DNA of 64,000 nucleotides from Herpomyces periplanetae (GCA_009733715.1 WMKJ01000034.1:45977-109976), one strand, 5' to 3'; positions 9,970 to 22,222 are shown, counted from the first letter of the stretch. Program-made: numbers and translations. The notes: generated from the letters alone by a model not told the origin.

Positions 9970-11816
9970 ATGTCTTTGACGAATGCGTCGCCGTATGATG
10001 CTGCTAGAGCAGCTCGGAACGCTTCGTATATTCTTGCTCAGTTATCGGAGAGCGAGCGTAATTCTGCACTTCAAGCTGTTCACGATGCACTATCGATGTC
10101 AAAGGAACGGATACTAATGGCGAATGCACGAGATGTTGATGTGGCAAAGGGTCAAGCAACGTCGGCGGCCAACGAGAGTTTAGTGCAACGGTTAGATTTG
10201 TCGTTGGCGGGAAAGTGGGAAGAGATGCTACGGGGAATACTTGAAGTGCGTGATTTGGAAGATCCAAGTATGCAAATTCTATTTTTTTATTTCAGCCCAG
10301 AGGGATGAAATGTGTAGTGGAACAGATAAACCAGGGGTAGGATGAGAGACGGCTAGCTAACGGGATTTCACACTGGTTTGGGGGGGAGGTGAGAGTATAG
10401 TTGGCATTGTCGATCGTCGGACGTTACTTTACGATGGACTAATTCTTGAACGGCGATCTACGCCTATTGGCGTTATACTCGTTGTATTCGAAGCTCGACC
10501 GGAAGTTATTGCGAACATATCGGCCCTGGCTATTAAATCGGGAAATGCAGCTATACTGAAAGGTGTGCACAATAATGAAGATTCTTTGTGTGATTTAGTG
10601 TGTACAACGCGGAGAGGCTTAGCAGGAGAGGAGGCATTTGGGGTTTTTATGAATTTTCCAGGACATATTTAGGTTAATACTTAATTTAGGTGGTAAGGAA
10701 TCGAAAGAATCGTTCATTGCGATTTCTACGGTAATCTCGCAGGCTATAGCGGGTACTATGGTACCCCAGGATGCCTTACAACTTGTGACTACGCGAGATG
10801 CAGTTTTACCTTTACTTCAATTCGAGAGATATATTGATTTAGTAATACCTCGAGGAAGCAAAGATTTGGTCCAATTTGTCAAGGATAATACAAACATGCC
10901 GGTTTTGGGGCATGCAGACGGACTGTGTTGCGCATACTTACGAGCGGACTGCGATGAAAGTGTGGCATTGAGTGTGCTTCTGGATGCAAAAACATCGTAT
11001 CCTGCGGCGTGTAATAGCATTGAAACGTTGCTGGTAGATGAACGGGCTTTAAAAAAACCATTTCCCACCATAGTAATAGCACTGATAAAGAATGGGGTAA
11101 AACTGTACTGTGATCCACTATCACGGATTACAGCAGTTGAGATAGTGAAACAGGCGTGCGGAGATGACATTACAAAGGCTCAAGAGCTTCTTGAATATAT
11201 TGAAAAAGCGGAATCTTACCACTTTGAGACGGAATTTTTATCGCTCAGTTTGGCCATACGAACCGTTCGAGGTGTTGATGCAGCACTTGCACACATTCAT
11301 ACGTACTCATCACAGCACAGCGAGATAATACTTACGAATAATCGACAAGCTGCCGAGCACTTTATATCACGAGCAGGATCAGCTAGTGTATTTTGGAATG
11401 CTAGCAGCCGAATTGCAGACGGTAGAAGATACGGTTTAGGAGCAGAAGTTGGTATAAGCACATGTCGAATTCACGCTCGAGGGCCAGTTGGACTAGCAGG
11501 TTTAACGTGTCACCAATGGTTGGTACGTGGAGACGGGCACGCTGCGAGTAGTTTTGGGAGTTCACCGGGACAAAAATCATGGGTTCATAAGAATTATCCC
11601 ATTATTACACAATCCGATCGTAAACTCCATTTGTTTGATGATGATAAGCTTGCTAACATTTTGAATAAATCAGCGCCTCGAGCGTTAACGGCTACCACAC
11701 CGTATTCTGGCGACGATGAATGGGATGAAGAATATGAAATTTTTCCACCCGATGCTGCACCTAATGATGGTGATGTTGTTGTGGCTTTGGAACGGGACCT
11801 TAGCCCGCTTGATTAG
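9970..11816 (+). CDS. PRO2: Gamma-glutamyl phosphate reductase
   Basis: Exons 9970-10267, 10401-10562 and 10690-11816; both introns are phase 1 and the joined frame gives 528 aa. The enzyme reduces gamma-glutamyl phosphate to glutamate semialdehyde with NADPH, the second step of proline synthesis in the cytosol. Visible family signatures are TPIGVILVVFEARPEV, LAIKSGNAAILKGGKE, the active-site segment AACNSIETLLVD (Cys about residue 261) and YGLGAEVGISTCRIHARGPVGL near the C-terminal end of the fold. After the fold come roughly 70-80 residues, acidic at the end (SGDDEWDEEYE), that typical family members of 410-460 aa lack. The start codon follows a TTCACC context and begins the normal N-terminal helix (AARAARNASYILAQL). 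Product confidence is high; exon borders are deduced from frame and conservation. Confidence 0.93.
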
Positions 11817-12157
11817 GAAAAATAAACCACTTTTGGTTGGAACCGGGCGTGCACGCACGCACATCATCTCCTATTGTATCCTAGAGTAAACATATAAGAG
11901 TTTAGGGTAGTAGGGATGAATTGCTGCATGAAAACTAGATTTTAATGCGTGGGGAAGAGCATTAGGCGATGATATATTAAGCAAGTTCATTTTACGCAAA
12001 TTATCATTACGCCAACCCCAATTGATTGTTCGTGACTTTGAAGTGATTGTATGGTTAATTTCATTGTTAATCGAATTTTGCCAATGACCCCAAAATGAAT
12101 GAAGCCGTGCGTTTATGCACGGATGCGGTAAAACAGCCCCATACTCTTTCGTAATAG
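11817..12157. other. Convergent intergenic, 3' flanks
   Basis: Lies between the 3' ends of PRO2 (+) and the HIT-finger gene (-). No gene or RNA recognised. Confidence 0.5.
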
Positions 12158-13857
12158 TCAAATGCGAGCACGCTTGTGAAGTTTATCTAGAGAGATACTC
12201 GAAGGGCGCTGCATTCCCCGGATCATAGTAATGCACGAACCAGCGTGTAAATTCCAGCATGTAAGCGAGCAGATACGTACGGCACATCGGCTACATTTTG
12301 TACGTGCCCAGTAACCACAAAGCGTGCAAAAAAACCGTTGGTGAGATGATGCAAGCATGATATTACTCGTAAGTGTTGGAAAAGTACTGTTGATTAACAT
12401 GGATGATAAAAGAGGATCGCTGGCATTGGAACAGGGTGTACCGAACCCGGAGGATGGAGATGACGAAATGTCAGAAACGACAGATAAATGATTTTTGATA
12501 GGCTGGTTTGCCGTGGGGTTTGAATTGACATGAATCGCATTCGTCGAGGCAAATGATGATGGTGATGACGGTGGTGGTGGTAGCGAAGGCGGAACTGATA
12601 AACTAGGTAGGGACACAGCGTTCATAGATACATGGACGTTGGGGGGGTCAGCACGTGCAGCTAGATAGGATCTGGGAGGAGCAGCGAGATAAACTTGTAA
12701 AATTTGGGGAGGGCAATACGGTTTAACAAATCGTGGGAACGAATATTTATCGTCACAGTGAAGGTTAACATGATCGGTATCGCAGTACCGAGATGAACCG
12801 GGGAATTGGGTGGTCGCCAGTGGAATCGATGACGAACGAGTCTCGGAAACGCCGTTTGTGTTACCAGAACCGAATGTGGAAAGCTGGGGATAATGTGGGT
12901 AATGGTAAGTAACGGGAGAAGACAAGGAGGTTTGATGAGATAAGATTGCTTCTTCATCGTTTAGGTGATTGGCGAAGGTCTTTTGGGATTGTATAATTTT
13001 ACGAACTCCGGGGGTCTGGCCATGACGTTCTGGCAAAACGTTAGCCAAAGTCTGCACACATATAAGAAGTAAAACGGCATAACACTAAGTGGTGAGAATA
13101 GGCACAAACACCCAGAAATGAAACAATGCACGGAAATAACAGGAAAGTGGGGTACTCAACTGCGAGAGTTTGATACAGAAGTGGGTAAAACGATAAGTTC
13201 AATGCGATGATTATCGCGTAAAAGCTCGACGACATGGCGTGGGAGAACCGGGAAACCAGGATGGTAGGAAGAAGCGTGGGACGCATGAGAAATGGAAGTG
13301 CGAGCACTGCGAGTCACACCAGAGGGATTAGGGTGAGACAACGAGGTTAAGGCTGAAGTATTAGTGAGTAATTGTTTGGCGGGAGATGAAAGGGAGGCGG
13401 AGGTGAAGTGAGTGGATAATGCGGCAGGACTATCGGTCGAATAAACACCACTTGGAATGGATAGAGCGGGGGTAGTAATATTCGCAGGAGTGGCGGCAGT
13501 GGCAGTATCCCAAGAGCGAATGTCGGGGAATGATGTAGAAGTGGAGGTCAGAGTAGAAGTTGAAATGGAAGTGGAGGGGGAGGCGGATGCAGAAAAGGAA
13601 GAGGGAAGTGATGGGTAGGCATAAAGGGCAGAATCAGTAGGATAAGTGTCGACAAGGCGAACCTTTTTTCGACGTCCCGGGCCCTTTTTAGGTAATGTTA
13701 GTACTGCATCACCGGAGGAGAGAGGATCCGGAATTTTACGCGAATCAGAGAGGGAAAAGGACGGATCAGAACGTGAATATAGAGCAGATAAAACAGATGA
13801 ATTAGCAGCAGCAGCAGTATTATACGTAGCACAAGGTAAAACTTCGACACGCGGCAT
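12158..13857 (-). CDS. HIT zinc-finger protein, probable SWR1 subunit Vps71/ZNHIT1-like
   Basis: Exons 13857-13177 and 13051-12158 (- strand), intron 125 nt GTATCA..GCAG, phase 0; about 524 aa. Near the C-terminus (about residues 468-502) lies a HIT finger: C-x2-C, seven residues, C-x2-C, C-x3-C, H-x3-C (FFCTLCGYW ... CWNLHAGSC). This finger, with the upstream segment GVRKIIQSQKTFANHLNDEE, resembles Vps71/Swc6 (animal ZNHIT1), the SWR1 remodeler subunit that helps deposit H2A.Z. A basic KKGPGRRKK patch sits near residue 70. Most of the rest is Ser/Pro/Thr-rich and probably disordered, and the protein is about twice the usual family length. The ATG at 13857 is the first in frame; a further upstream exon cannot be excluded. 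Other HIT families (Bcd1, Hit1) are less likely because of the upstream motif. Confidence 0.6.
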
Positions 13858-14618
13858 TCCCGAGGACAAAACCACAAAAAGGTAATTTTCCCACAATGGG
13901 AACGAAGAATAAAAAATGTTCGTGATGAGATCGTGAAGTTCGCTACAGCCAAAGCAGCCGCTTAAAAATCAAGCGTCACGTGCTTGCTGACTAGGCATGC
14001 GGGTCGAAATGGTGGTGGAATGGCGTCATGGTTAGGTAAGGGATAAATGGGCACAAAAGTTGCCTGAACGGGCAATCAGAAGAATGAAATAAATTGGAAT
14101 TTGTAAAGAGGTGAGTCGATGGAGCTGAATGAAAAACGGAGTTTTATGGGGGATGTCAAGGGTTTGGTGATTTATTGGTATAATGGTCAACCAGACTTCC
14201 CCATGCGTCCTGGCAATTCAGATTAAATTACATCACGATATCATGTTGCCTGTAAATTTACAATTCGGGCTCGTTCGCCAATGAGTAGCTTATCTATGTA
14301 AATTGGAAATGTTATCTGTGCTTTATCAATAGTAAAATTTCGATAATATGCAACAATTTGTTTTAGGCATATCTGACCAAACATTGAAATATTTCAACTC
14401 TGAGATTGGACAATACTGTCCAGCTTTTGGTAAGTGTATAAATACACTTGAACATGGCGTTCCAAGAAAGATTTTTATCCTCAGAATAAATTCCAAGTCG
14501 CAAACCGGATTTAGAATCTAATCTTTAGCCTCTCAACGTATACATTAACCTAGCTTGTGGAAATTTGGAAGAAAAGTCAATATACAAACAATCACTTGTT
14601 CTATTCATATAGCAAAGA
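13858..14618. promoter_or_regulatory. Divergent intergenic promoter region
   Basis: Separates the HIT-finger gene (-) from a secreted gene (+). It holds a palindromic GTCACGTG E-box at 13975-13982, 118 nt from the HIT-gene start, and a TATAAATA box at 14437-14444, about 175 nt before the secreted-gene start. No other gene seen. Confidence 0.45.
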
Positions 14619-15452
14619 ATGATTTCATTGGGATTTTTGCTAGCCATGTTGCCATGTATTTTGGCATACCAAATCGACCCTAAAAGATATTCATTGATAG
14701 CAGCAGCATTGGATAACAGTGATTTTGATTATACACAAGTTACTTACGATAATTCTTTATTTCATGACATTGGTGTAGTATCTCATTTGGCACTCTCTTC
14801 AGCTGTACGTACACTCTTTGATTTTTCTACACTATCTTGTCTACCTTTTGGTAGAGCAAACTTCTTGTTTCACTTGATTAAATTCCTATTGAGCAATTGA
14901 TTTTAACTTGAACCACGAACTGACATGTGTATAGTCCCGTGCTACCAAGGATAGTATGGTTCAACTGGCCTTTTGTGGTCCTGTTATTTGCGCTGCTGGA
15001 CGGCAGGAGGGTGAAGCCAGTAAGTAATGGTGTGGTTTGTGGCTACAACAAAGTTATAAATCCATGCCCTGTCTTACATTTGATTTTACATTGCACCCCG
15101 TTCCTGGCTAACCCGGGTCCTATCCACTACCATATCTACAGCTTCCGCGGGATTTTTAAACGTTAAAAAGGGCATGGTGACATTTGATCTTCCAACGAAT
15201 ACTGCTTCTAAAGACGCTATGCGCTGGAAATTTAGCTCTCGTTCGTTCTTTGACACCAGTAAACCCTACCAACTAAGTTATATGGGTCGTATTGATTTCT
15301 ATGCCTGCTTCAACCCAGCTACTAGGTCCTGGGCCATCTATACTACCGATAAAGGCAGCTGTAAACGTGTTCAACTCTACTTTCAGCCATCCGATTACCG
15401 GGTAACCTACATCGACGATAGTCGAGATGTCTTGCGAGAGTGGATTAGTTAA
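14619..15452 (+). CDS. Small secreted orphan protein, three exons
   Basis: Exons 14619-14804, 14935-15019 and 15142-15452 with GTACGT..ATAG and GTAAGT..ACAG introns; the joined frame gives 193 aa. Residues 1-16 form a clear signal peptide (SLGFLLAMLPCILA). The mature part has no further membrane segment. It contains Cys residues in FCGPVICAAG, YACFNP and GSCKRV, and an aromatic-rich second half (SYMGRIDFYACFNPATRSW). I do not recognise the family. Together with the two secreted genes in the first 4.5 kb it is the third secreted protein without a known domain in this part of the window. The TATA box at 14437 supports real expression. Confidence 0.7.
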
Positions 15453-16356
15453 TTATCCCGCTGAATGCTTACGCTGACAATTGGACTTATACAGCATCAC
15501 TATCATCATTGTGTGTATCAATATGTATTTCTCCTGGATCTGCTTTCATATTGTACATTATGTTCTATATTTTTAAAATAGTGTCTCCATATTTTACTGC
15601 TATCACAGTTTAGTGTGTTTGTCATTTTTACTATGTACTACATATGTGTAAATCTATATGAACCGTGGTATAATACATCTTGATATTGTCCAACTAGTCA
15701 AACTGAGAAAGTTGACATTTGCACCCTCACAATTTTATCTTATAAATTAAACTTTATCCGTCCCAGGACTACATTAACTAACCATATACTCTTTATTTTC
15801 CGAGTCCAAAGGTAAGCTAAATACAATCCTCATTGATAGGGTGCATATCTCGGGTTAATCAACATAAGAATTCGTATTATTAATTAGATACTTAGCTGTT
15901 TAACAACCTAATAGATCCTTAATTTGTTCCATCCCATTTAATAACACCTTAACGATTTCCCGTCGGTAAAAAATACCTGTACTCTAACAAAATTGTCTTG
16001 AATGTAGCATTGGTCGAGGAAATAGGCATAACTAACCGGGTATTCCATGTTTCCCTCCACCATAAGACATGGTCTGAACTTATCAGCCTCCACACTTAAT
16101 GTTAACGGGTAAGTTAGTTCAAATCAGTCATGGTATTTAACTGTACACTATCACACTGAGATTAGTCGAACCTTCTTACTCGTCCTCCACTAACATGTAC
16201 ACCAAAGTAATAAAGTTTACCAGTTTATGAATGCGCATACAAGCCAGACTGCTCATGCAACCTTTTGTAAAGCATCGTCAGCTTTAACTGCAAGGTTGAA
16301 ACGTGAAATTCATACGCATCTATTCGTAAAGTGTACATATCATCACGGCTACATTG
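15453..16356. other. Intergenic, no gene seen
   Basis: AT-rich sequence between two + strand genes. It includes the leader of TSR2. No RNA gene, repeat or coding stretch could be supported. Confidence 0.5.
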
Positions 16357-16892
16357 ATGAATCAACTCACAACGGGTAAGTTAAACAAACTCCAGCATCC
16401 GCTAACCTTAACAACTGCATAGTGGAATGAACATGTCTAACCCATCGTTTAACTTTAGAGCAACAACGGCTTAACCTGGAGTTAACCATTGCTTTAGTTA
16501 TTAATACATGGCCAGCATTAAGCTTAGCTGTAGACGAACAATGGGGTGGACGAGAAAGTCATGACAAAAGAGACTGGCTTGTCGGGGAAATATCTCGAAT
16601 GATGACAACTAGCCCCAGTTTTGACGAAATGGACTTGGAGGATATGCTTTTGCAAATTCTTAGCGATGAATTCAACGTAGAAATTGATGATGGAAGTGAA
16701 TCACTAATTGCTAAACAATTATTTCAAGTACGCACTAGCTTAGCAAAAGGTGATACTGAACAAGTCGACCGATTATACGCTCAATGGAAAAGTAGAGCTA
16801 CTGGCAAAGCTGATTCCGCCATCCGACAATTGAGCGAAGAAAAAGACAACGAATCTTCCGATTCTGAGGAATCCCCAGATCATGATGAATAA
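16357..16892 (+). CDS. TSR2: Pre-rRNA-processing protein TSR2
   Basis: Exons 16357-16375 and 16459-16892; the 83-nt intron (GTAAGT..TTAG) interrupts codon 7, so the first exon holds only six full codons. The product is 150 aa. The conserved N-terminal core is visible: VINTWPALSLAVDEQWGG, a KRDWLVGEI segment and MLLQILSDEFNVEIDDGS. The C-terminus is acidic and Ser-rich (about residues 125-150). Tsr2 is an escortin that binds free ribosomal protein eS26 and delivers it to pre-40S particles. The 3' end faces LYS9 with only 138 nt between stop codons. Confidence 0.88.
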
Positions 16893-17030
16893 ATCATTAC
16901 ATTTAGCTTACGCACTGAATATGTACACTGTCTTATCGTACCTTTGCCTGTACCAATGAGCCAACGTATTTAATCAAGAGAAGCGTGCGCCCACGCCCAC
17001 ATTCGCGCGGGTGTCAAGTTTTGTCATATG

Positions 17031-18595
17031 CTAAAATTTAACGGTTTTGTAAACGGGAGAAATGCCATACTCTGGCAGATCTGACAAGATAGCCTCTACA
17101 AGATCTGGTTCAAGAGGTGCTATTACACCTTTCTTGTTAATACTTCCATTGAGTATTTTTTTACAGGCTATAGCGCAAGGTATACCGACCAGCTTAGCCA
17201 TTGCAGAGTATCCATCTGGATCCCCGTATGTAGCTAGAGTGCACGAGCGAATTTCATTGTGTCCGTCATCATACTCGCAGTTCAACTTAATGTGCATCAG
17301 AACGAGGTCACGTTCATGTTTTTCAAAGTTCATCTTATTCTTTAACAATTCGCACAGTGTATCGATGGAGGTTCCACGCGGATCAATTTTACGCCCAGTA
17401 GAAAACAGTTCAAGCCATTCCATACCTTTGCGAATTTGTCCTACTTCCTCGGGTGTAAAATGTTGGGAAAAATTACCAAATTCTTGAGCAGCTTGCCATA
17501 TTTCATCCGCCGAGGTGGGCGCTTTTGCTTGGAGTAAATGTGTCATTGCCTGTGCCCATGTTGGTGGAGAGTCTGTTGGTGTAAAGAACGAATCAGGCTT
17601 ATCATTAAGTAGACCAACTGCACGTAAAGCTTTTACAAACGGAACAAAGCAAGCGTAACGAAATGTCCCACGAGTGAGATTTTCACACTCGGGAACACCG
17701 TAACGAAGTGGGTACGGGGTTGAGTCCCCGTTGGGATACGCAACTAAATTGAAGCCTGGAAAATCTGTATACGGTTTGGCTTCTTGCATGAGCACATCTG
17801 CCTTGATGAAACGCTCGGTTCCATTTTCGCGAACTTTTGCATCCCGTTGTAATGCCAGTAATACACCCCGGGGAGACCAAGAAAATTTGTAGCCAAGAGG
17901 ATTATCGGAATGTTCCGGTGCGGGCAATCCACCACAGAACGAGGAAAGAGTTTTGACCTTTCCGCCTTGCCTATGAACTTGATTGATCATGTGAAGTGTA
18001 AATAGACTATTGTGAAAGGGTGGATAGGGTTAGTGTCTTGGATTGTGGAAAAAGATGATGGGTACATTAGGAAATATAAGCTAGACAGAGTTAACATGGA
18101 GCAATGAAGTGTACATACTGATCGAGGCCGGGATCAAGGCCGATTTCATTCAAAATTGTAATACCAGCGTCCTGGGCTTCTTGATCAAGTTCGCGCATAG
18201 AAGGATTAACGTAACTAGTTGTGACAACGTTCTTCTTGCATCGAATCGCACTCTTTATGACAAGAGCATGGTAAACGAAAGGCACAAGAGAAATCACCAA
18301 ATCCACCTTAGCTACATGTTCATCCAGGGCAGTGGAATTTTCCACATCCAGAGTCATCGGTTTAGCAGTCGGGATGTTGAGACATAATTTTTCCGCTGTT
18401 TCAAGTGTACGACAAGCAACGATGACATTTACGTTCGACTTGGAAAGAGTTTCGAGTACCGGCTTTGTGACACTTCGAAAGTGTTAGGCGACAGGGCAGT
18501 ATTAAAAATATCTTTTCTCATAAAAGAAATGTGTGTGCACTAAAAAGAAAAAGCACTTACTAGCCGGCTCCTAATAAAAGAACGCTCTGGGTCAT
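17031..18595 (-). CDS. LYS9: Saccharopine dehydrogenase (NADP+, glutamate-forming)
   Basis: Exons 18595-18561, 18472-18119 and 18006-17031 (- strand) give 454 aa, the usual length for the fungal enzyme. The N-terminal Rossmann fold starts directly with VLLLGAGYVTKPVLE, split by the first intron after 35 nt of coding sequence. The middle carries SLVPFVYHALVIKSAI and ILNEIGLDPGLDH; the third exon adds KTLSSFCGGLPAPE and NPLGYKFSWSPRG, all signature segments. The enzyme condenses aminoadipate semialdehyde with glutamate to saccharopine, the penultimate step of fungal lysine synthesis. In animals this activity is fused to saccharopine cleavage; a free-standing reductase is evidence that the host is a fungus. 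The acceptor of the last exon (AATAG) was chosen because it restores the family sequence around DPGLDHLFTLHM. Confidence 0.95.
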
Positions 18596-19119
18596 TGGTG
18601 ATAAATTAAACAGGTGTGAAAATTTCCTAGATAAAACCGTGCGATGAAGCAAGTGAATACGGAGACTGAGAAGTATCTCGTGCACTTTTACCACTTTGCA
18701 TCGCGAACCTTATGTTACCGAAACGGCACTTTACTCAGCGAAAAGATTTCGTCCAAAGTATTGCCGATATTTACCCGGTGCAAGTTTCGCGCTCGCTCGA
18801 CTTGCGAGGACAAAGGAATTTGGAAAGCCTTGAAGATTGCTGGTTAATACCCATACACACACAATTGAACCATGCAATTATATTTAGCCAACATGCTACT
18901 CCTTGATCTTTGGCCTAGTTCTGACACAAATCGCACAATTTACAATATTGCTCCATGATTTGCTCTCACTAAAAGATCAGATGAATATATTTCCTAATCC
19001 GGTAATATTTCCAGATGTACGAGCAGGCTACTTTTATGAGGATGTGTAAGGTTGCTAGAACGTGTGCGAGTAAAAGGTAGTTGAAATATTTCAAAAGGTA
19101 ATTTATCTAGTTAAAAGGT
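18596..19119. other. Intergenic, no gene seen
   Basis: Lies between the LYS9 start and the last exon of NOG1, both on the - strand. It must contain the LYS9 promoter and the NOG1 3' UTR. No gene recognised. Confidence 0.5.
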
Positions 19120-21181
19120 TTAACGTCTTTGATTTTTACCGATTCCTCGTTTTCCCGCAACCTGGTAAATTTGTTAGATTGGATATATTGTTCCACTTTA
19201 CTTGTTAAGTACATACCAAATGTTTTGTTAATGAGGCCGTCATCCATCGATCTGATTCGCCTTGCCGAGCCATACGATTTGTATATCCTTGACCTAATTT
19301 GGCCAGTTTAATGGCTTTTTTCCGTTCAGTTTCATTAACTGGTATACCCCATTCGCGACTAGATGATACAGCACGACTTTGTGATCTGTTTCTACTGGTT
19401 GATGTTTGTTTTCGTTGTATATGATCTTGAGCATCATCAATATCCATCGGGTCAGCATCATCATTATTATCGTATTCACTTGTATTGCGTCTTGTTGTAC
19501 TTCGTCCACGACTACGAGACCGTTCACGGAGTCGAGAACTCACGTCCGTAATATCCACACCTAACGTTTCAAAATGTTTTTCCATTTCGTTAATACTCTT
19601 TGTTCGAGCTGGCCGAGGAATGATTGCCTTGTTTTTAAGGGATTTGCGCAAACGAGCTTCATTACGTATCAAAATTCGCTTTTCCCGAATTAGCTCAGCC
19701 TTAAATCGAATGTCGGCAACTTCAGGATCATCTTCATCGACTTCAAGTTCATTATCGTAGAATCCAGATTTCTCAAGTTTCTCTTCTTCTTCTTCCAAAG
19801 CTTTTAGCTTAGCTTCAATGTCTGGATCAACGTAATCGTATACATTCTTGCCCTGATAAACTTCTGGAATTTTATCATATCGCCAACTCTCATTATCCAA
19901 TTCCCAATGCTTTCGTAAATTTACATTGTACACACCCGGACCGCCATTCTCGGCTTCTATATCGCGTTCCAGCTTGATTCGATTGGGATCACTTTTATCA
20001 TATTTCACACGATTTTTAACCGCTTCGGGTACAAAGGGCTCAATGGTTGTACCACCTAAGGGATGGGCAACATGAATTCGTTTCATTAGCTCGGCCAAGC
20101 GACCCGTAGCTTGGCCGGCATTATTCTGGCCCATTTTTAGTCGTTTTGCGGTTCGTTCGGCCAGTAGTCTATCACAGGTTGCGTTACGAACGTTCATGAC
20201 GCCTTCACTAGTTTCACACGATAGTTGCATTAATTCGACTTGGCCGGGTCGCAATAAGGCGTGAATATCGGCTCGTAGTTCATCGGACAAGTCATCCAAC
20301 TTCTTGACGTCGATTTTGTTGATCACTATAAAGACAAATTTATTCGAAAAAAGAAGTTTAATATTCTTGAATAATTGAATTTGTGCTGCTATAGAGAAAC
20401 CACATTGCTCTGAGACGTCCATAAAGTATAGTACGGCGGATTGAAGATGAGCAATGGCAGTGATTGATTGCATTTCGATAGCGTTCATTTCCTCAATTGA
20501 ATGATCTAGAATTCCAGGGGTATCGATGGCCTGAAATCTTAACAGTTTATAGTCAAAATGGCCTACATACAAACTTTTGGTAGTGAAAGCATATGGTTGA
20601 ACGTCAACATCAGCGCGAGATATGGCACGTAGAAAACTGGATTTTCCGACGTTGGGGTAACCACAAATTAAAAGTGTGCGAGTATTGGGATCGATGGAGG
20701 GTAAACGACCTAAATGCTGTCTGACTTGCTCAAGGTAAGTTAAAGCGTCTTTGAGACGCTTACAAATGGTTGCCATTCGACCCAAGGCAGCTCTCTTCAG
20801 TTGTTTACACTGATACAAAGACTGGCCATACTTTAACAATCGCACGTAATCTTTAGCAACATTTTCCACTAAATTTTTAGCGGTTGATATCTGGCCCAAG
20901 GATATTTTAAGGTGATCGGCATCGTACAGTGTATTTAATAGGTCACGATGAAAAGGATGTAAATCAGCTAATCGAGGAAATCCTGTTAAAATTGCTTGAA
21001 ATTTTTCCGCAAAAGTTTCAGCGGTATACTTGACCTTGCGAATATAAAAGGCACGGATACGACTTATTTTGAAGCCCGCACGAATTTGGGTTGGCAAGCG
21101 TCTCTGTGTCCGACTTAACACTATATCGATAAATTCCTGCGATGATGGTACAGGAGCAATCTCTTTCCACGAAGTAATCAT
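19120..21181 (-). CDS. NOG1: Nucleolar GTP-binding protein 1 (60S assembly)
   Basis: Exons 21181-19217 and 19161-19120 (- strand) with a 55-nt intron (GTATGT..CCAG) just before the C-terminus; 668 aa. The second exon supplies the conserved tail [13 protein letters not shown]; without it the protein would end prematurely. The N-terminal helical domain begins [12 protein letters not shown] and contains [17 protein letters not shown] and [16 protein letters not shown]. The OBG-type GTPase domain has G1 GYPNVGKSS near residue 174, G3 DTPG and G4 NKID. The C-terminal third is charged, with an RSRSRGRS patch. Nog1 binds pre-60S particles in the nucleolus and probes the tunnel before release of Rlp24. 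The open frame extends five codons upstream only from a TTG, so the ATG at 21181 is preferred. It shares a 318-nt divergent promoter with URA5. Confidence 0.95.
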
Positions 21182-21499
21182 ATTAAAAAATTGCAATATT
21201 CCACACAGTATGGATATTAACTAGCAGAAGTGTGCGGAGCTGGAAGAACCGTGTGATGGATATTAAGAGAAATTTTGACAAGTTTAAAAAAGTAAAATTT
21301 TCTCCGGAAAACTCGCTTATTACACAATCGATGGTCACATGACAGCCTGAAGACTTGGCCACAGTCCTGGGGCGGTGATTATGGCAAAAATGGGTAAGAT
21401 ATTGGACGAGATTTTGCGTGGGAGACAGGGTAAATTGTCATGCTTAAGGAATAATTTTAACAAATTGAACATTCCATAGGGCTGGACAAGGGATGAATA

Positions 21500-22222
21500 A
21501 TGGGAGATACTTCGTGCGGAACAAAAGCGGGCAATGTTTTGCCCGAGCATGTTGAACAATTTTTGAATGAGTGTATAGAGGGAGAGGCGTTAAAATTTGG
21601 CCGGTTCACACTAAAATCGGGACGTGTATCACCGTACTTTTTTAATGCAGGAGTATTTCACAGTGGGCGCATGTTAAACACTATTTCGCGAGCATTTGCG
21701 GAAACTTTACATAATGATGGGACACAATTTGATGTATTATTCGGACCCGCGTACAAAGGAATTCCCTTGGCGGCAGCAACGCTACTTAGATTGAACGATA
21801 TGGATGAAAAAAAGTACGGAAACATCAGCTATGCCTTTAATCGTAAAGAAGTTAAGGATCATGGTGAAGGAGGGAATATTGTAGGATCACCATTAGCGGG
21901 TAAACGTGTGATAATTATTGATGATGTTATAACGGCGGGTACAGCTATTCGCGAAACGATTAGTATACTCAAGCAGCAAGGGGCTGTACTGACGGGAATT
22001 ATCATTGCGTTTGATCGACAAGAAACGAGTAACAAGGAAGAAAGTGGTAGAAGTGCAATCGACCAGGTGGAACGGGAGCTTGGTATACGTGTGCTATCAA
22101 TTGCACGATTGGAGGATTTGTTATGTTACGTAGAAGGGAAATCGGGCAAATGGTTAGATAACCCGGAGCAGAAGAAGTTATTGAACGAGTACCGATTAAA
22201 GTACGGTGTAATGAAAGATTGA
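21500..22222 (+). CDS. URA5: Orotate phosphoribosyltransferase
   Basis: Single exon, 240 aa, close to the family norm. The enzyme joins orotate to PRPP to form OMP, the fifth step of pyrimidine synthesis. Visible elements are LKFGRFTLKSGRVSPYFFNAG (substrate loop region, about residues 32-52), DVLFGPAYKGIPLA, the catalytic flexible-loop segment YAFNRKEVKDHGEGG, and the PRPP-binding motif RVIIIDDVITAGTA at about residues 135-148. A separate OPRT (not fused to OMP decarboxylase as in animals and plants) is the fungal arrangement. Divergent from NOG1. Confidence 0.95.
   Translation: MGDTSCGTKAGNVLPEHVEQFLNECIEGEALKFGRFTLKSGRVSPYFFNAGVFHSGRMLNTISRAFAETLHNDGTQFDVLFGPAYKGIPLAAATLLRLNDMDEKKYGNISYAFNRKEVKDHGEGGNIVGSPLAGKRVIIIDDVITAGTAIRETISILKQQGAVLTGIIIAFDRQETSNKEESGRSAIDQVERELGIRVLSIARLEDLLCYVEGKSGKWLDNPEQKKLLNEYRLKYGVMKD

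Noticed and set aside
17711-17731. GGGGTTGAGTCCCC, similar to a tRNA T arm
   Set aside because: It encodes conserved LYS9 residues (GDSTPYP on the - strand) and no other tRNA arms surround it.
21335-21559. - strand frame across the NOG1-URA5 promoter
   Set aside because: Overlaps the URA5 start antisense, without domain or conservation.
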